From the NCBI GenBank assembly GCA_031429355.1, contig JANOZM010000004.1, forward strand, positions 248,001-312,000: 64,000 nt of DNA, in the 5' to 3' direction. How positions within the stretch are numbered: the first letter of the stretch is position 1; every line of letters begins with the position of its first letter. Origin of the DNA: JANOZM01 sp031429355 (GTDB taxonomy: Bacteria > Pseudomonadota > Gammaproteobacteria > Burkholderiales > Burkholderiaceae_E). Positions 51,947 to 60,243 of this stretch are shown piece after piece. The notes below the pieces were generated by a model. That model did not search any database, was not told where the DNA came from, and was given only the letters and a program-made list of their open reading frames with translations. The position numbers and the translations under genes were made by a program.

Positions 51947-52117
51947 TCATTCAGTATCGTTGTTTTGCTTAAGGTCTATTTTCTGTGCGGATCTAATTGC
52001 GCCATTATCTTTTCGGTGCGCGCCCGCTTTGCGTTGCAAAGCAGGGGCAACCAACGGATTGCGTTTTTTGCTGGCCGGGACCACCAGAGGTTTGGCTTTT
52101 TTTTCTTTAGTAGCCAT
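51947..52117 (-). CDS. conserved small basic protein downstream of hslU
   Basis: A 56-residue, lysine/arginine-rich protein starting MATKEKKAKPLVVPASKKRN, continuing through a segment with ALQRKAGAHRKD and ending KQNNDTE. The start follows the hslU stop by two bases (TAATAATG), so it is the third gene of the hslVU operon and probably translated by coupling. The composition suggests a nucleic-acid or ribosome-associated protein, by inference only. I recall small basic proteins of this kind in Burkholderiales, but I recognise no named family. Confidence 0.6.
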   Translation of the reverse strand: MATKEKKAKPLVVPASKKRNPLVAPALQRKAGAHRKDNGAIRSAQKIDLKQNNDTE

Positions 52118-52119
52118 TA

Positions 52120-53457
52120 TTAAAGAACATATCTCGACAAGTCTTCACGTTGAGCCAATACGCCTAGGCGCTCTTCCACCATTTTAGCGTCAACCGTTAT
52201 AGTTTGCGTCGCGTACTTTTGTGCATCGAAAGAAACTTCTTCTAACAATTTTTCCATCACGGTATGCAAGCGACGTGCACCGATGTTTTCGGTTTTCTCG
52301 TTGACCGAGAAAGCAATTTCGGACATCGCTTTTATTCCGTCTTCAGTAAATTTAACCTGTACTTGCTCGGTCTCTAATAGCGCTTGGTATTGCTTAGTTA
52401 AACATGCATCGGTATCGGTTAGAATGCGCGCGAAATCAGCAACTGACAAAGATTCTAATTCAACCCGAATTGGGAAGCGCCCCTGCATTTCGGGAATTAG
52501 ATCCGATGGTTTGCTTAAGTGAAACGCGCCTGATGCGATAAACAAAATATGGTCTGTCTTTACAATACCGTATTTGGTGTTGACGGCAGTACCTTCAACC
52601 AACGGCAATAAATCACGCTGCACGCCTTGGCGTGAAACATCGGCACCGCCGTTACTAGAGCGGGTCGCAATTTTGTCAAACTCGTCGATAAACACAATGC
52701 CGGTTTGTTCAACCGTATGTAACGCTTGCGTTTTAATATCATCGTCTTTTACTAACTTAGAGGCTTCTTCTTCAATTAGTAATTTAAAGGCGTCTTTGAT
52801 TTTTAGCTTACGGGTTTGCTTTTTTCCTTGCCCGATGTTTTGAAACATCGATTGCAGTTGCTGTTGCATTTCTTCCATACCCGGTGGAACCATCACATCT
52901 AGGTGCGCTGCTGGCGCTGAAAGCTCTAATTCAATTTCGGTTTCGTCTAAATCGTGTTCGCGTAGTTTTTTACGAAATCGCTGGCGAGCGGTTGAATCTT
53001 CGGGTTTTGGTTCGTTGGTGCCTTCGGCGAACCCAAATGATTTTGCACGTGGAACTAGAACATCCAAAATACGGTCTTCAGCAGCATCTTCGGCTTGGTT
53101 ACGTACCTTTTTGGTGGCTTGGTCGCGAGTCATTTTAATGGCTACTTCCATCAGATCGCGAATGATGGTGTCGACGTCGCGACCCACATAACCAACTTCA
53201 GTAAATTTGGTTGCCTCTACTTTAATAAAGGGTGCGTTGGCTAACCTTGCTAAGCGCCGCGCAATTTCTGTTTTACCGACACCGGTTGGGCCAATCATTA
53301 AAATGTTTTTTGGCGTAATTTCAGAGCGCATGGGTTCACCCACTTGCTGACGACGCCAACGGTTACGCAGTGCAATAGCTACTGCCCGCTTGGCTTTGTC
53401 TTGTCCAACAATATGCTTATCGAGTTCCGAAACAATTTCGGCGGGTGTCATATTCAT
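52120..53457 (-). CDS. hslU: ATP-dependent protease ATPase subunit HslU
   Basis: A 445-residue AAA+ unfoldase that feeds proteins into the HslV peptidase. It shows Walker A GPTGVGKT (56-63), the pore-loop region KFTEVGYVGRDV, Walker B GIVFIDEFDKIA and the sensor/arginine finger area ELQGRFPIRVEL-like (QGRFPIRVE), with a C-terminal GARRLHTVMEKLLEEVSFDA. The length matches E. coli HslU (443). The extreme C-terminus (SRYVL) resembles the tail that docks into HslV. It overlaps hslV by four bases. Confidence 0.97.
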   Translation of the reverse strand: MNMTPAEIVSELDKHIVGQDKAKRAVAIALRNRWRRQQVGEPMRSEITPKNILMIGPTGVGKTEIARRLARLANAPFIKVEATKFTEVGYVGRDVDTIIRDLMEVAIKMTRDQATKKVRNQAEDAAEDRILDVLVPRAKSFGFAEGTNEPKPEDSTARQRFRKKLREHDLDETEIELELSAPAAHLDVMVPPGMEEMQQQLQSMFQNIGQGKKQTRKLKIKDAFKLLIEEEASKLVKDDDIKTQALHTVEQTGIVFIDEFDKIATRSSNGGADVSRQGVQRDLLPLVEGTAVNTKYGIVKTDHILFIASGAFHLSKPSDLIPEMQGRFPIRVELESLSVADFARILTDTDACLTKQYQALLETEQVQVKFTEDGIKAMSEIAFSVNEKTENIGARRLHTVMEKLLEEVSFDAQKYATQTITVDAKMVEERLGVLAQREDLSRYVL

Positions 53458-53987
53458 AGTGTTTCAATCGTATGGTTTTGATTGGTGTAAATGCAAAGAT
53501 CACCGGCAATCTTTAGCGCTTCGCTCACAATCAGTTTTGGTTCTAGTGTTGTGTGATCCAACAAGGCTTTTGCAGCGGCTTGTGCATAAGCACCGCCAGA
53601 GCCAATTGCAATTAAACCGAACTCAGGCTCTAGCACATCGCCGTTACCGGTAATGATTAACGAATGCTCTGAGTCGGCAACCGCCAGCATGGCCTCTAGG
53701 CGACGCAACATCCGATCGGTGCGCCAGTCTTTGGCGAGCTCGACCGCGCTACGCAACAAGTGGCCCTGATGTTTGTCGAGCTTGCTCTCGAAGCGCTCAA
53801 ACAAAGTGAAGGCGTCGGCCGTGCCACCAGCAAAACCCGCGAGTACTTTGTCGTTGTGTAGTTTACGAACTTTTTTAGCAGTGCCTTTTATGATGATGTG
53901 GCCCAAAGTTACTTGGCCGTCGCCACCAATTGCGACCTGTTGGCCGCGCCGCGCTGAGACAATCGTAGTGCCGTGAAACTGTTCCAT
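53454..53987 (-). CDS. hslV: ATP-dependent protease peptidase subunit HslV
   Basis: A 177-residue proteasome-like peptidase. The mature N-terminal nucleophile is Thr7 in FHGTTIVSARR, after removal of a six-residue propeptide. GNGDVLEP, IAIGSGGAYAQAAA and IYTNQNHTIETL are family motifs. It forms a double hexamer with HslU. The gene is first in the operon, behind a sigma-32-type promoter, with about 65 bases of leader. Confidence 0.97.
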   Translation of the reverse strand: MEQFHGTTIVSARRGQQVAIGGDGQVTLGHIIIKGTAKKVRKLHNDKVLAGFAGGTADAFTLFERFESKLDKHQGHLLRSAVELAKDWRTDRMLRRLEAMLAVADSEHSLIITGNGDVLEPEFGLIAIGSGGAYAQAAAKALLDHTTLEPKLIVSEALKIAGDLCIYTNQNHTIETL

Positions 53988-54053
53988 GAGGTCTTCTTCA
54001 AAAATTGAAATAAATTCGTCAACGCAATTTTTTTAAATACGCATTGCTGTCGT

Positions 54054-54081
54054 ACATGGAGGCCATGAAGACTATTTCAAG
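54054..54081 (-). promoter_or_regulatory. sigma-32 (heat-shock) promoter of hslVU
   Basis: On the minus strand CTTGAAA (54081-54075) is followed after 13 bases by CTCCATGT (54061-54054). The RpoH consensus is CTTGAAA, N11-16, CCCCATnT. It lies about 67 bases ahead of the hslV start. E. coli hslVU is likewise heat-shock controlled. Confidence 0.75.
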
Positions 54082-54214
54082 TTTATCTGAAAGTGGATTT
54101 GCCCCGTTAGTCTAGAAAATTGTAACGGGAAGTAATCGAAAAATACAAAATCTCGGGAGTTAAGTCCGAGGCCGCGCCGAAATTACATGTGGGGCTTGCT
54201 AGGCAGTTACCGAA

Positions 54215-55594
54215 TCAATGTTCGCGTAAGTGTATGCCCGCTACTTCGTTCATCCCTACAACGCCAAATAGTGTCCCAACGGGGATTGAAACATTAATGA
54301 GTGAGACTCTTTTGCCGAGGGTACGTAAAGTCGTTAATTGATTTTGTAATTGGCCAGCGGCAACAAATTCAATACGGCGTAAATCACAGCAATCAATTTG
54401 CACTTCGCGGCGGCTAGATGCGTGCTCGGTGAGTAAGGCGGATTCGGTTGGAATGCTGCCTTTTAAGTCGCCGACTAAAAAGAACACGCCGTTGTCACTG
54501 CGGGTCCCTAATTTTTCTCCACTGCTGACTGCAACTGGGCTTGTTGCTTCGGCACGAATCCATTCGGGCATCGGCTCCCAGGATGGCGGTGACACTTCGT
54601 AGGTGACGCAATAATCAATGCTGGTATCTTCGAATTCTTGTTGGCGTCCAGCTAAACGCAGGCTTTCTAAAAGCAATAACCAGATCGCTTCTGAAGTGTC
54701 GCGACGGCCAGCCTCAACACCAGCACGGCATGCAGTAACCAATTTTTCTACCGGTGCTAATGCAATTTCCCGCTTCGCTTTTTTGAACGCGTTTAAAGCT
54801 TTTAATAGAACTTCTGCACCAAAAGGCTCAATCGATTGAAGCTTTGTAAACTCTAAAAGTACTGGCCGACCTTTGCCCGTAGCCACTTGAATTTGCTCCA
54901 ATAACTTTGTAGCGGAGTTATCCAGTACTGTACCAACAATAACGAGTGCAACGTTACTATTCAGTTTGGTTTCTTCGGCCGCTTTTTCGCCACGCCAACT
55001 GGGTGGCGAGGACTCGAAGCGAGCTGCGTAATCGATCGACAAGCTCTCGAATTCGGTTTGCTTATTCAGTGCTTGGAACACGTCAAACAACATCATCCAA
55101 ACGGTTTGAGTAGCCGGTCCTAAATTGTTTTCTTCTATTGATGACTGCAAAAGGCTTGCTGCTTCAACGGTCTGACCATTCGAAAACAGAATTGCAGCTT
55201 CCTCAAGCACCGGGGCAAATCCGGAGCCTAATATTTCTAAGTTGCCGGCTCCCGCGGTGTCGCCCAAAATCGCCGATGTACCGAAGTCCATCGGTAACGA
55301 GTTGATTCCAGTTGCGCCCTGCCCGTTTTGAAGATTGCCCTGAGTCGGGAAGGTGCTCAGGCTTGGACCGGGTTTACGCGGGGCCATAGGCTCCGGCGTA
55401 TGTAAATTCATCTCGGATTCAATAGCGTCTATTTTCGCCATTGTTTGCGCAGCTTGCGTACGAGCAGCCGCTTGGCTTTCGGCGGAACGGACGGGTGTTC
55501 GGACGGCAGTCTGCGGTGCCGACGGTGCACGAGATTCAGCTTCCGCTTTTTTTCGCGGATCGGTTTTGTCTTTACGAGTAAACAGTGAAAACAC
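54215..55594 (-). CDS. STAS-domain protein of the dksA-hslV locus
   Basis: A 459-residue cytosolic protein without a signal peptide. Its N-terminal 120 residues are basic and then Ala/Pro/Gln-rich and probably disordered. It then shows two related halves: FQALNKQTEFESLSIDYAAR with SSPPSWRGE, and LRLAGRQQEFEDTSIDYCVT with VSPPSWEPM, each followed by a STAS-like beta-alpha segment (VLLEFTKLQSIEPFGAEVLL; VQIDCCDLRRIEFVAAGQLQ). So it is an internally duplicated STAS protein. Burkholderiales carry a STAS-domain protein at this place. Its function is unknown. Confidence 0.75.
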   Translation of the reverse strand: MFSLFTRKDKTDPRKKAEAESRAPSAPQTAVRTPVRSAESQAAARTQAAQTMAKIDAIESEMNLHTPEPMAPRKPGPSLSTFPTQGNLQNGQGATGINSLPMDFGTSAILGDTAGAGNLEILGSGFAPVLEEAAILFSNGQTVEAASLLQSSIEENNLGPATQTVWMMLFDVFQALNKQTEFESLSIDYAARFESSPPSWRGEKAAEETKLNSNVALVIVGTVLDNSATKLLEQIQVATGKGRPVLLEFTKLQSIEPFGAEVLLKALNAFKKAKREIALAPVEKLVTACRAGVEAGRRDTSEAIWLLLLESLRLAGRQQEFEDTSIDYCVTYEVSPPSWEPMPEWIRAEATSPVAVSSGEKLGTRSDNGVFFLVGDLKGSIPTESALLTEHASSRREVQIDCCDLRRIEFVAAGQLQNQLTTLRTLGKRVSLINVSIPVGTLFGVVGMNEVAGIHLREH

Positions 55595-55751
55595 TAGACG
55601 AGCTCCTAATTGAAACTGAGTCTAGCACTGGCGTCTGCTATGTGAGTACCGGCGGTTTACTGACGGCAAACTTGAGGGGATGTGTGGTAAGTCACACTGG
55701 ACGCAGCGAGGGCTGGGTCCAGTGGCGGTGCAAAATTAACCTTATAGGTTT

Positions 55752-56180
55752 TTAATCGCCGTACAGTTTTTGGCGTAACTCGCGACGTTGCTGTGCTTCA
55801 AGTGACAGGGTTGCTGTTGGGCGGGCAATTAAGCGTCCGATTCCAATTGCATCCCCGGTTTCTTCGCACCAACCGTACTCACCACCGTCAATACTAGCCA
55901 ATGATTGCTGTACTTTTTTCAATAGCTTGCGTTCACGATCGCGGGTACGTAGTTCTAGGGCGTGCTCTTCTTCGATCGTTGCACGGTCGGCTGGATCGGG
56001 CACTAAAACGGTTTCGCGCAAATGCTCGGTGGTTTCACCAGCATTATTGAAAATTTCGCGTTGCATTTCTTGCAGCCGGACTCGAAAAAATTCGAGTTGA
56101 TCTGCATTCATATACTCCGCTTCTGTCATTTTGAAAATTTCTGCTTCAGTCAAAAGACGTTTTACTTTAGTTGCTGCCAT
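55752..56180 (-). CDS. dksA: RNA polymerase-binding transcription factor DksA
   Basis: A 142-residue DksA. The coiled-coil tip carries the acidic DPADRATIEEEH (Asp and Ala that reach the polymerase active site), and the protein ends KLYGD. The zinc finger is depleted: only one Cys remains (YGWCEETGDAIGIGRL) and the second CxxC is replaced by LSLEAQ, a pattern usual in Burkholderiales. DksA works with ppGpp to reset rRNA and amino acid promoters. The length is close to E. coli DksA (151). Confidence 0.95.
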   Translation of the reverse strand: MAATKVKRLLTEAEIFKMTEAEYMNADQLEFFRVRLQEMQREIFNNAGETTEHLRETVLVPDPADRATIEEEHALELRTRDRERKLLKKVQQSLASIDGGEYGWCEETGDAIGIGRLIARPTATLSLEAQQRRELRQKLYGD

Positions 56181-56243
56181 CGCGGGACCACATCGTTTCT
56201 GTAGGTTTTTTGAACTTATGCCTAATTTCGGCTTTTTACTGCG

Positions 56244-56275
56244 AACTAATTAACTAAATAGCGCATTAATTAGTT
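56244..56275. repeat. AT-rich 10-bp inverted repeat between cobW and dksA
   Basis: AACTAATTAA (56244-56253) pairs perfectly with TTAATTAGTT (56266-56275) around 12 bases. It lies 17 bases beyond the GTPase stop and 64 bases before the dksA start. It may be a terminator-like hairpin of the GTPase gene or a protein site ahead of dksA. Neither is proven. Confidence 0.5.
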
Positions 56276-56291
56276 TGGCTGAATTTGGTTA

Positions 56292-57272
56292 CTATTTTGC
56301 TAAACACTGCTCAAGGCCCTTCATAATCATGTCACGGGGCAGATTTCGCCCAATAAACACCATTTTGCTTGAGGCCTTCTCGCCTGCTGTCCAGCGCCTT
56401 CCGTAATCGGCTCCCATCATTTGATGCACGCCTTGAAAAACCATCTGGCGGTCAGAACCCTTCACAAAAAGCACGCCTTTATACCGCAACATATCGGTTC
56501 CGTAAACCTGAATAATGCCGCCGAGGAATTCTTCGAGCTTTAAGGCGTCAAATGGTTTGTTCGATTTAAAGACGAAAGAACTCACGGCCTCGTCGTGTTC
56601 GTGCTCGTCCGAGGTTAAAAAGTCAGGATTTATCTCCAACACTGCGTTTAGGTTGAAGCCGCGAATATCGAGAACGTCAGCAATTTCGGCATTGCCGAAA
56701 TGTACGGTTTTAATGGGTGCACGCGGATTGATAGCGGTCACTCGCTTAATAATGGCAGCGCCATTGTCCTCAGTTAAATCAACCTTTGACACCAGAATGC
56801 GGTCGGCAAATCCTACTTGTTCTAAGGCTTCGGTATGCTCGTTCAGTTGCTGGTCGCCATGCTTGGCATCTACAATTGTGACCACCGCGTCTAAAAGATA
56901 ATGATCTGCGACATCGTCGTCGATAAAGAAGGTCTGTGCGACAGGTGAGGGTGCGGCAAGACCTGTTGTTTCGATGATGACACGATCAAACTTAATTGCG
57001 CCGCTATCTTGGCGTTGTTTTAAGTCTTTCAAAATTCGCACCAAGTCGCCCCGAACCGTGCAGCAAATGCAGCCGTTATTCATTTCGACGATTTGCTCTT
57101 GTGAGTCTTGAATCAATAAATCGTTATCTATGCCCTCTTCACCGAACTCATTTTCGATGACGGCAATCCGCATACCGTGTTGTTCGGTAAGGATGCGTTT
57201 GAGCAGGGTTGTCTTTCCTGCGCCCAAAAAGCCGGTAAGAATTGTGACGGGGATTAGTTTATTAGTTGTCAT
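56292..57272 (-). CDS. CobW/COG0523 family GTPase (metallochaperone)
   Basis: A 326-residue G3E-family GTPase. Walker A GFLGAGKTT (14-22), the metal-binding GCICCTVRGDL (CxCC), Walker B-like VIIETTGLAAPSP and SKVDL (base recognition) are present, followed by a CobW C-terminal domain. There is a His/acid-rich linker (DEHEHDE). COG0523 proteins deliver metals, mostly zinc, to client proteins. I start at ATG 57272 (MTTNKLIPVTIL), since the frame from 57308 adds 12 residues with no family match. Its place next to a cysteine-poor DksA fits the zinc-homeostasis context. Confidence 0.92.
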   Translation of the reverse strand: MTTNKLIPVTILTGFLGAGKTTLLKRILTEQHGMRIAVIENEFGEEGIDNDLLIQDSQEQIVEMNNGCICCTVRGDLVRILKDLKQRQDSGAIKFDRVIIETTGLAAPSPVAQTFFIDDDVADHYLLDAVVTIVDAKHGDQQLNEHTEALEQVGFADRILVSKVDLTEDNGAAIIKRVTAINPRAPIKTVHFGNAEIADVLDIRGFNLNAVLEINPDFLTSDEHEHDEAVSSFVFKSNKPFDALKLEEFLGGIIQVYGTDMLRYKGVLFVKGSDRQMVFQGVHQMMGADYGRRWTAGEKASSKMVFIGRNLPRDMIMKGLEQCLAK

Positions 57273-57483
57273 AGCAAATTTGTGGCCGAAGCAAGGTGTT
57301 TGGGCCATAGCCAGTAGCGGCAGACCGATTTGAACAACCTAAGATAGTAGCTGATTTGGTAATTTCAAGTGCAACACGACGTTTGCAAGATTGCCGGAAT
57401 GCGTGGAATACCTATATTCGGGCTGTTTGGTCGTGGGGCGAACTCTAAAACTGCTTTGGCGCGAATTTCAAAGTTAACTTTTG

Positions 57484-57520
57484 ACGGCATTTGTTCAGCT
57501 AAATGTTGAACAAATGCCGT
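57484..57520. repeat. 14-bp perfect stem-loop after the lipoprotein operon
   Basis: ACGGCATTTGTTCA (57484-57497) pairs with TGAACAAATGCCGT (57507-57520) around a nine-base loop. It lies 18 bases downstream of the minus-strand lipoprotein stop, as a terminator would, but the T-run (TTTT) is on the plus-strand side. It probably ends or stabilises the lipoprotein mRNA. Confidence 0.6.
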
Positions 57521-57538
57521 TTTAGCTTAAGATCAGCG

Positions 57539-58132
57539 TTACTTGTTTAGAGTAGGGTTGCTGAGTAACTCCGTCATCAACTGTTTCAGTGCGTCGTCCG
57601 AAGCTCGTTTTGCAGCCAGTGAAAAATCTTTCCGAAATTCATCAAATTCTGCCTTTCCGATACCGAGAACTCGAATCGTTGTCACCGGTGTGCCGTCAGG
57701 ATTCGTAATTGTGCAAACTAAGCCAACAGAGAATTGCGTTGGTGGCCAAGTCATCATACTTGGTGATGAAGATGTTGTTGTAAGTACTGGTTTTATCAAT
57801 AAATTTAGCTGATCTTGTTTTATCGTCGCTGCATCATCGATCGCTTTGAGTTTTGTAACTTTCGGAAAAATTTCGGAAAGTGCTTTGTAAAGTCCCGGTT
57901 CAAAGTCTTTATATGGGAAGTAGCTCACCTTATCACCCCCGCCACCTGGGGTTATCGCTTGAAGGGCTAGATCGGTGGGGCTAATAAAATAACCAACGTT
58001 TTGTTTTAGAGCCTTCGAATTTGCGGGCAAGGCGACATCGTTGAGATTTGGCGCCATTGTAATTTGATGAGCGCAACCCGTTGCAATCGCAAGAACAATG
58101 AGTGTGAAAAAGCGCAAAAGTAATTGTTTCAT
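57539..58132 (-). CDS. hypothetical lipoprotein
   Basis: A 197-residue lipoprotein. The signal peptide (LLLRFFTLIVLAIATGC, lipobox ATGC, Cys20) precedes a mature domain with NVGYFISPTDLALQ, YFPYKDFEPGLYKAL and a C-terminal helix LAAKRASDDALKQLMTEL. The final segment (conserved-looking long helix after strands) resembles small envelope lipoproteins of the YajG kind, but I cannot assign a family. It lies 14 bases after another lipoprotein gene in the same direction, so the two probably act together at the envelope. Confidence 0.65.
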   Translation of the reverse strand: MKQLLLRFFTLIVLAIATGCAHQITMAPNLNDVALPANSKALKQNVGYFISPTDLALQAITPGGGGDKVSYFPYKDFEPGLYKALSEIFPKVTKLKAIDDAATIKQDQLNLLIKPVLTTTSSSPSMMTWPPTQFSVGLVCTITNPDGTPVTTIRVLGIGKAEFDEFRKDFSLAAKRASDDALKQLMTELLSNPTLNK

Positions 58133-58146
58133 TTTGTGTCGATCAC

Positions 58147-58719
58147 TTAGGGTTTTAGGGCTTGAATAAACTCTGGGTCAGCAATCAATGCGGTGATCAA
58201 TTTTTGAACCATCGTCGGGTACTCACCTTGAGCCTTTGGAATTGCAATTGCTCCAACGAAACTACTCTCCCATGAATGAGTAACTGCCTTCACCTTATCG
58301 AACTTTACTGCGCCGTTTCTTTTCACCATAAATCGCACTTCCATTTCGCCGGAGGCCGTTGTAATGCCCATGCCTGCAATGTCATTTTTGATCATGTCGC
58401 CAGTAATTTCAAGAGTCGATTTCTCGTCATACAGTTTAGCCATATCGAGTTCTTGCTTCATCGCGGCCGCAAGGTAGGCTCCATAATTCGGAGCCACAGA
58501 CGATGCCATCGTGGAAGCGCGGATCGTAATTGACGTAGCGCCAGATTTAGCATTGGCAACCGAAACTACACCAACTTTTGCCGATGCAATACCGGATTTT
58601 TTTAAAGATTCAACGTTTGCAATTGACGGCGCATAATTTGGGGATACTGTCCCACAGGCCGTTAGTACCATCAGCGATGAAAGACAAAATGCGGTTTTTA
58701 GACGAGAAATAAAAAACAA
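58147..58719 (-). CDS. hypothetical lipoprotein
   Basis: A 190-residue lipoprotein with the signal peptide FCLSSLMVLTACG (lipobox LTAC, Cys22). The mature part begins GTVSPNYAPSIANVESL and has SITIRASTMASSV and an end helix MVQKLITALIADPEFIQAL. I recognise no named family. It is the first gene of a two-lipoprotein operon, with its partner 14 bases on. The upstream 166 bases hold the likely promoter. Confidence 0.65.
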   Translation of the reverse strand: MFFISRLKTAFCLSSLMVLTACGTVSPNYAPSIANVESLKKSGIASAKVGVVSVANAKSGATSITIRASTMASSVAPNYGAYLAAAMKQELDMAKLYDEKSTLEITGDMIKNDIAGMGITTASGEMEVRFMVKRNGAVKFDKVKAVTHSWESSFVGAIAIPKAQGEYPTMVQKLITALIADPEFIQALKP

Positions 58720-58885
58720 TTAAGAGCCTCTTAAATTTGATTTGATAGAAACGCGAGCATAGTCACCGCTCTGACCACACCCTAACTTTACTTGTTAGAA
58801 AGAATCAATAGTCATTTCGTAAAATCAATATAGAAGCAACAAGTCAAGCGCACTTAAAACAAACTTTTTGAAGTTTTAAGTCGCT

Positions 58886-60193
58886 CTAACTGCGTCGGAG
58901 CAGAAGTCCTTTCAAATACTCCCCCTCGGGATGAACCATCGCCATTGGATGATCGCCACCGGCCGCCAATCGTTGCTCTAATTGGCAATCGACTTTGGCG
59001 TCAATTACCGCGCCGGCAACAATTTTTTGAAATAGATCGACATTGATTGCCCCAGAGCAAGAAAACGTCAACAAGTAGCCATTGGGTTTTAGTAATTTCA
59101 AACCGCGCATATTTAAGTCTTTGTAAGCCCGCGCAGCGCGCTCTACATGGTTGGCCGACGGCGCAAACTTTGGTGGGTCTAGGATCACAATATCGAAACG
59201 GGCTTCGGGGTCGGCTTGGCAAAGTTTGAGATGATCAAACACATTGGCTTCCGCACAAATAAAACGCTCGTCATTAAAGCCATTTAGCCCAGCGTTGTAT
59301 TGGGCTTGGCGTAGCGCTTCGGCGGACGAATCGACACTAGTGACGGTGCTCGCGCCACCGGCAAGCGCCGCTAAAGAAAATCCACCGGTATATGAAAAAC
59401 AATTGAGCACGGTGCAGTTTGTAGTCGCTTGGTTTTGTAAAACGATGCGCTCGCACAACTGGCGAACGAGACGGCGGTTATCGCGTTGGTCGACGTAAAA
59501 CCCGGTCTTGTGGCCTTGCTCGATATCGATGGCGTAGTGGATACCATCTTCAGTAATTTTTACTTGCTTGGAGTCGCTAACTGGCTTTGCTTTTTTACTT
59601 TTTGCTTTGCCACTCCCGCTGCTACGTGCTTTGCCAGTGTTTGGGCTCTCGGCATCCACTACTAACTCAACTGAAGCGGCAACGGAACCACTAACCACTT
59701 CTAGCCCTTCGCGGCCGCGAACGGCAGCGTCGCTGCGTTCATAAATATTTTTGCAGCCAGTTACTTGCGCTAATACATCAAAAATTGTGGCTTTCCAAAA
59801 CTCGACACCAGCAGACATCAATTGGACCACTAACCAATCAGCGTATTGATCAATCACTAGGCCGGGCAGGCCATCTGCTTCGCCAAACACCATGCGCAAT
59901 GCGTTGCCGCGCGATTTTAAATAGTTGCGGCGAGCAAAGGCTGCGGTAAGTCGTTGTTGAAAAAAATCGCGGTCGATGCGTTCTTCTTGATTAAACGTCC
60001 AGACGCGGGCACGCAATTGTGAATTGGGGCTATAGGCTGCACGCGCTAACCAATCGCCGTTAGAAGATACGACCTCTACGGTATCGCCGGCTGTTGCGTT
60101 GCCCTGCAATTTTGCAATTGCGGTCGCGTAAACCCAAGGGTGGCGACGGATAAACGAGCGCTCTTTTCCGGCTTTTAAAACTAAGTTGGCCAT
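58886..60193 (-). CDS. rlmI: 23S rRNA cytosine methyltransferase RlmI-like
   Basis: A 435-residue SAM-dependent methyltransferase of the RlmI/RlmL-K type. It has an N-terminal PUA domain (about 1-75) and an EEHD-like linker. The Rossmann domain shows VLNCFSYTGGFSLAALAGGA (SAM), DPPKFAPSANHVE (motif IV) and LLTFSCSGAI with the Cys expected in m5C enzymes. RlmI of E. coli (396 residues) methylates C1962 of 23S rRNA. Here a Lys/Ser/Gly-rich insert (about 167-208, including SSGSGKAKSKKAK) makes it longer. It is transcribed after xerC. Confidence 0.87.
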   Translation of the reverse strand: MANLVLKAGKERSFIRRHPWVYATAIAKLQGNATAGDTVEVVSSNGDWLARAAYSPNSQLRARVWTFNQEERIDRDFFQQRLTAAFARRNYLKSRGNALRMVFGEADGLPGLVIDQYADWLVVQLMSAGVEFWKATIFDVLAQVTGCKNIYERSDAAVRGREGLEVVSGSVAASVELVVDAESPNTGKARSSGSGKAKSKKAKPVSDSKQVKITEDGIHYAIDIEQGHKTGFYVDQRDNRRLVRQLCERIVLQNQATTNCTVLNCFSYTGGFSLAALAGGASTVTSVDSSAEALRQAQYNAGLNGFNDERFICAEANVFDHLKLCQADPEARFDIVILDPPKFAPSANHVERAARAYKDLNMRGLKLLKPNGYLLTFSCSGAINVDLFQKIVAGAVIDAKVDCQLEQRLAAGGDHPMAMVHPEGEYLKGLLLRRS

Positions 60194-60243
60194 GCCATTT
60201 CACTTTCGTATTGCAACTTCTTGCAATTGTATTTTGTTGTCGC

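Noticed and set aside
51904..51972. A 22-codon plus-strand ORF after the orphan promoter
   Set aside because: It has no ribosome site and overlaps the small basic protein gene on the other strand; too short to support.
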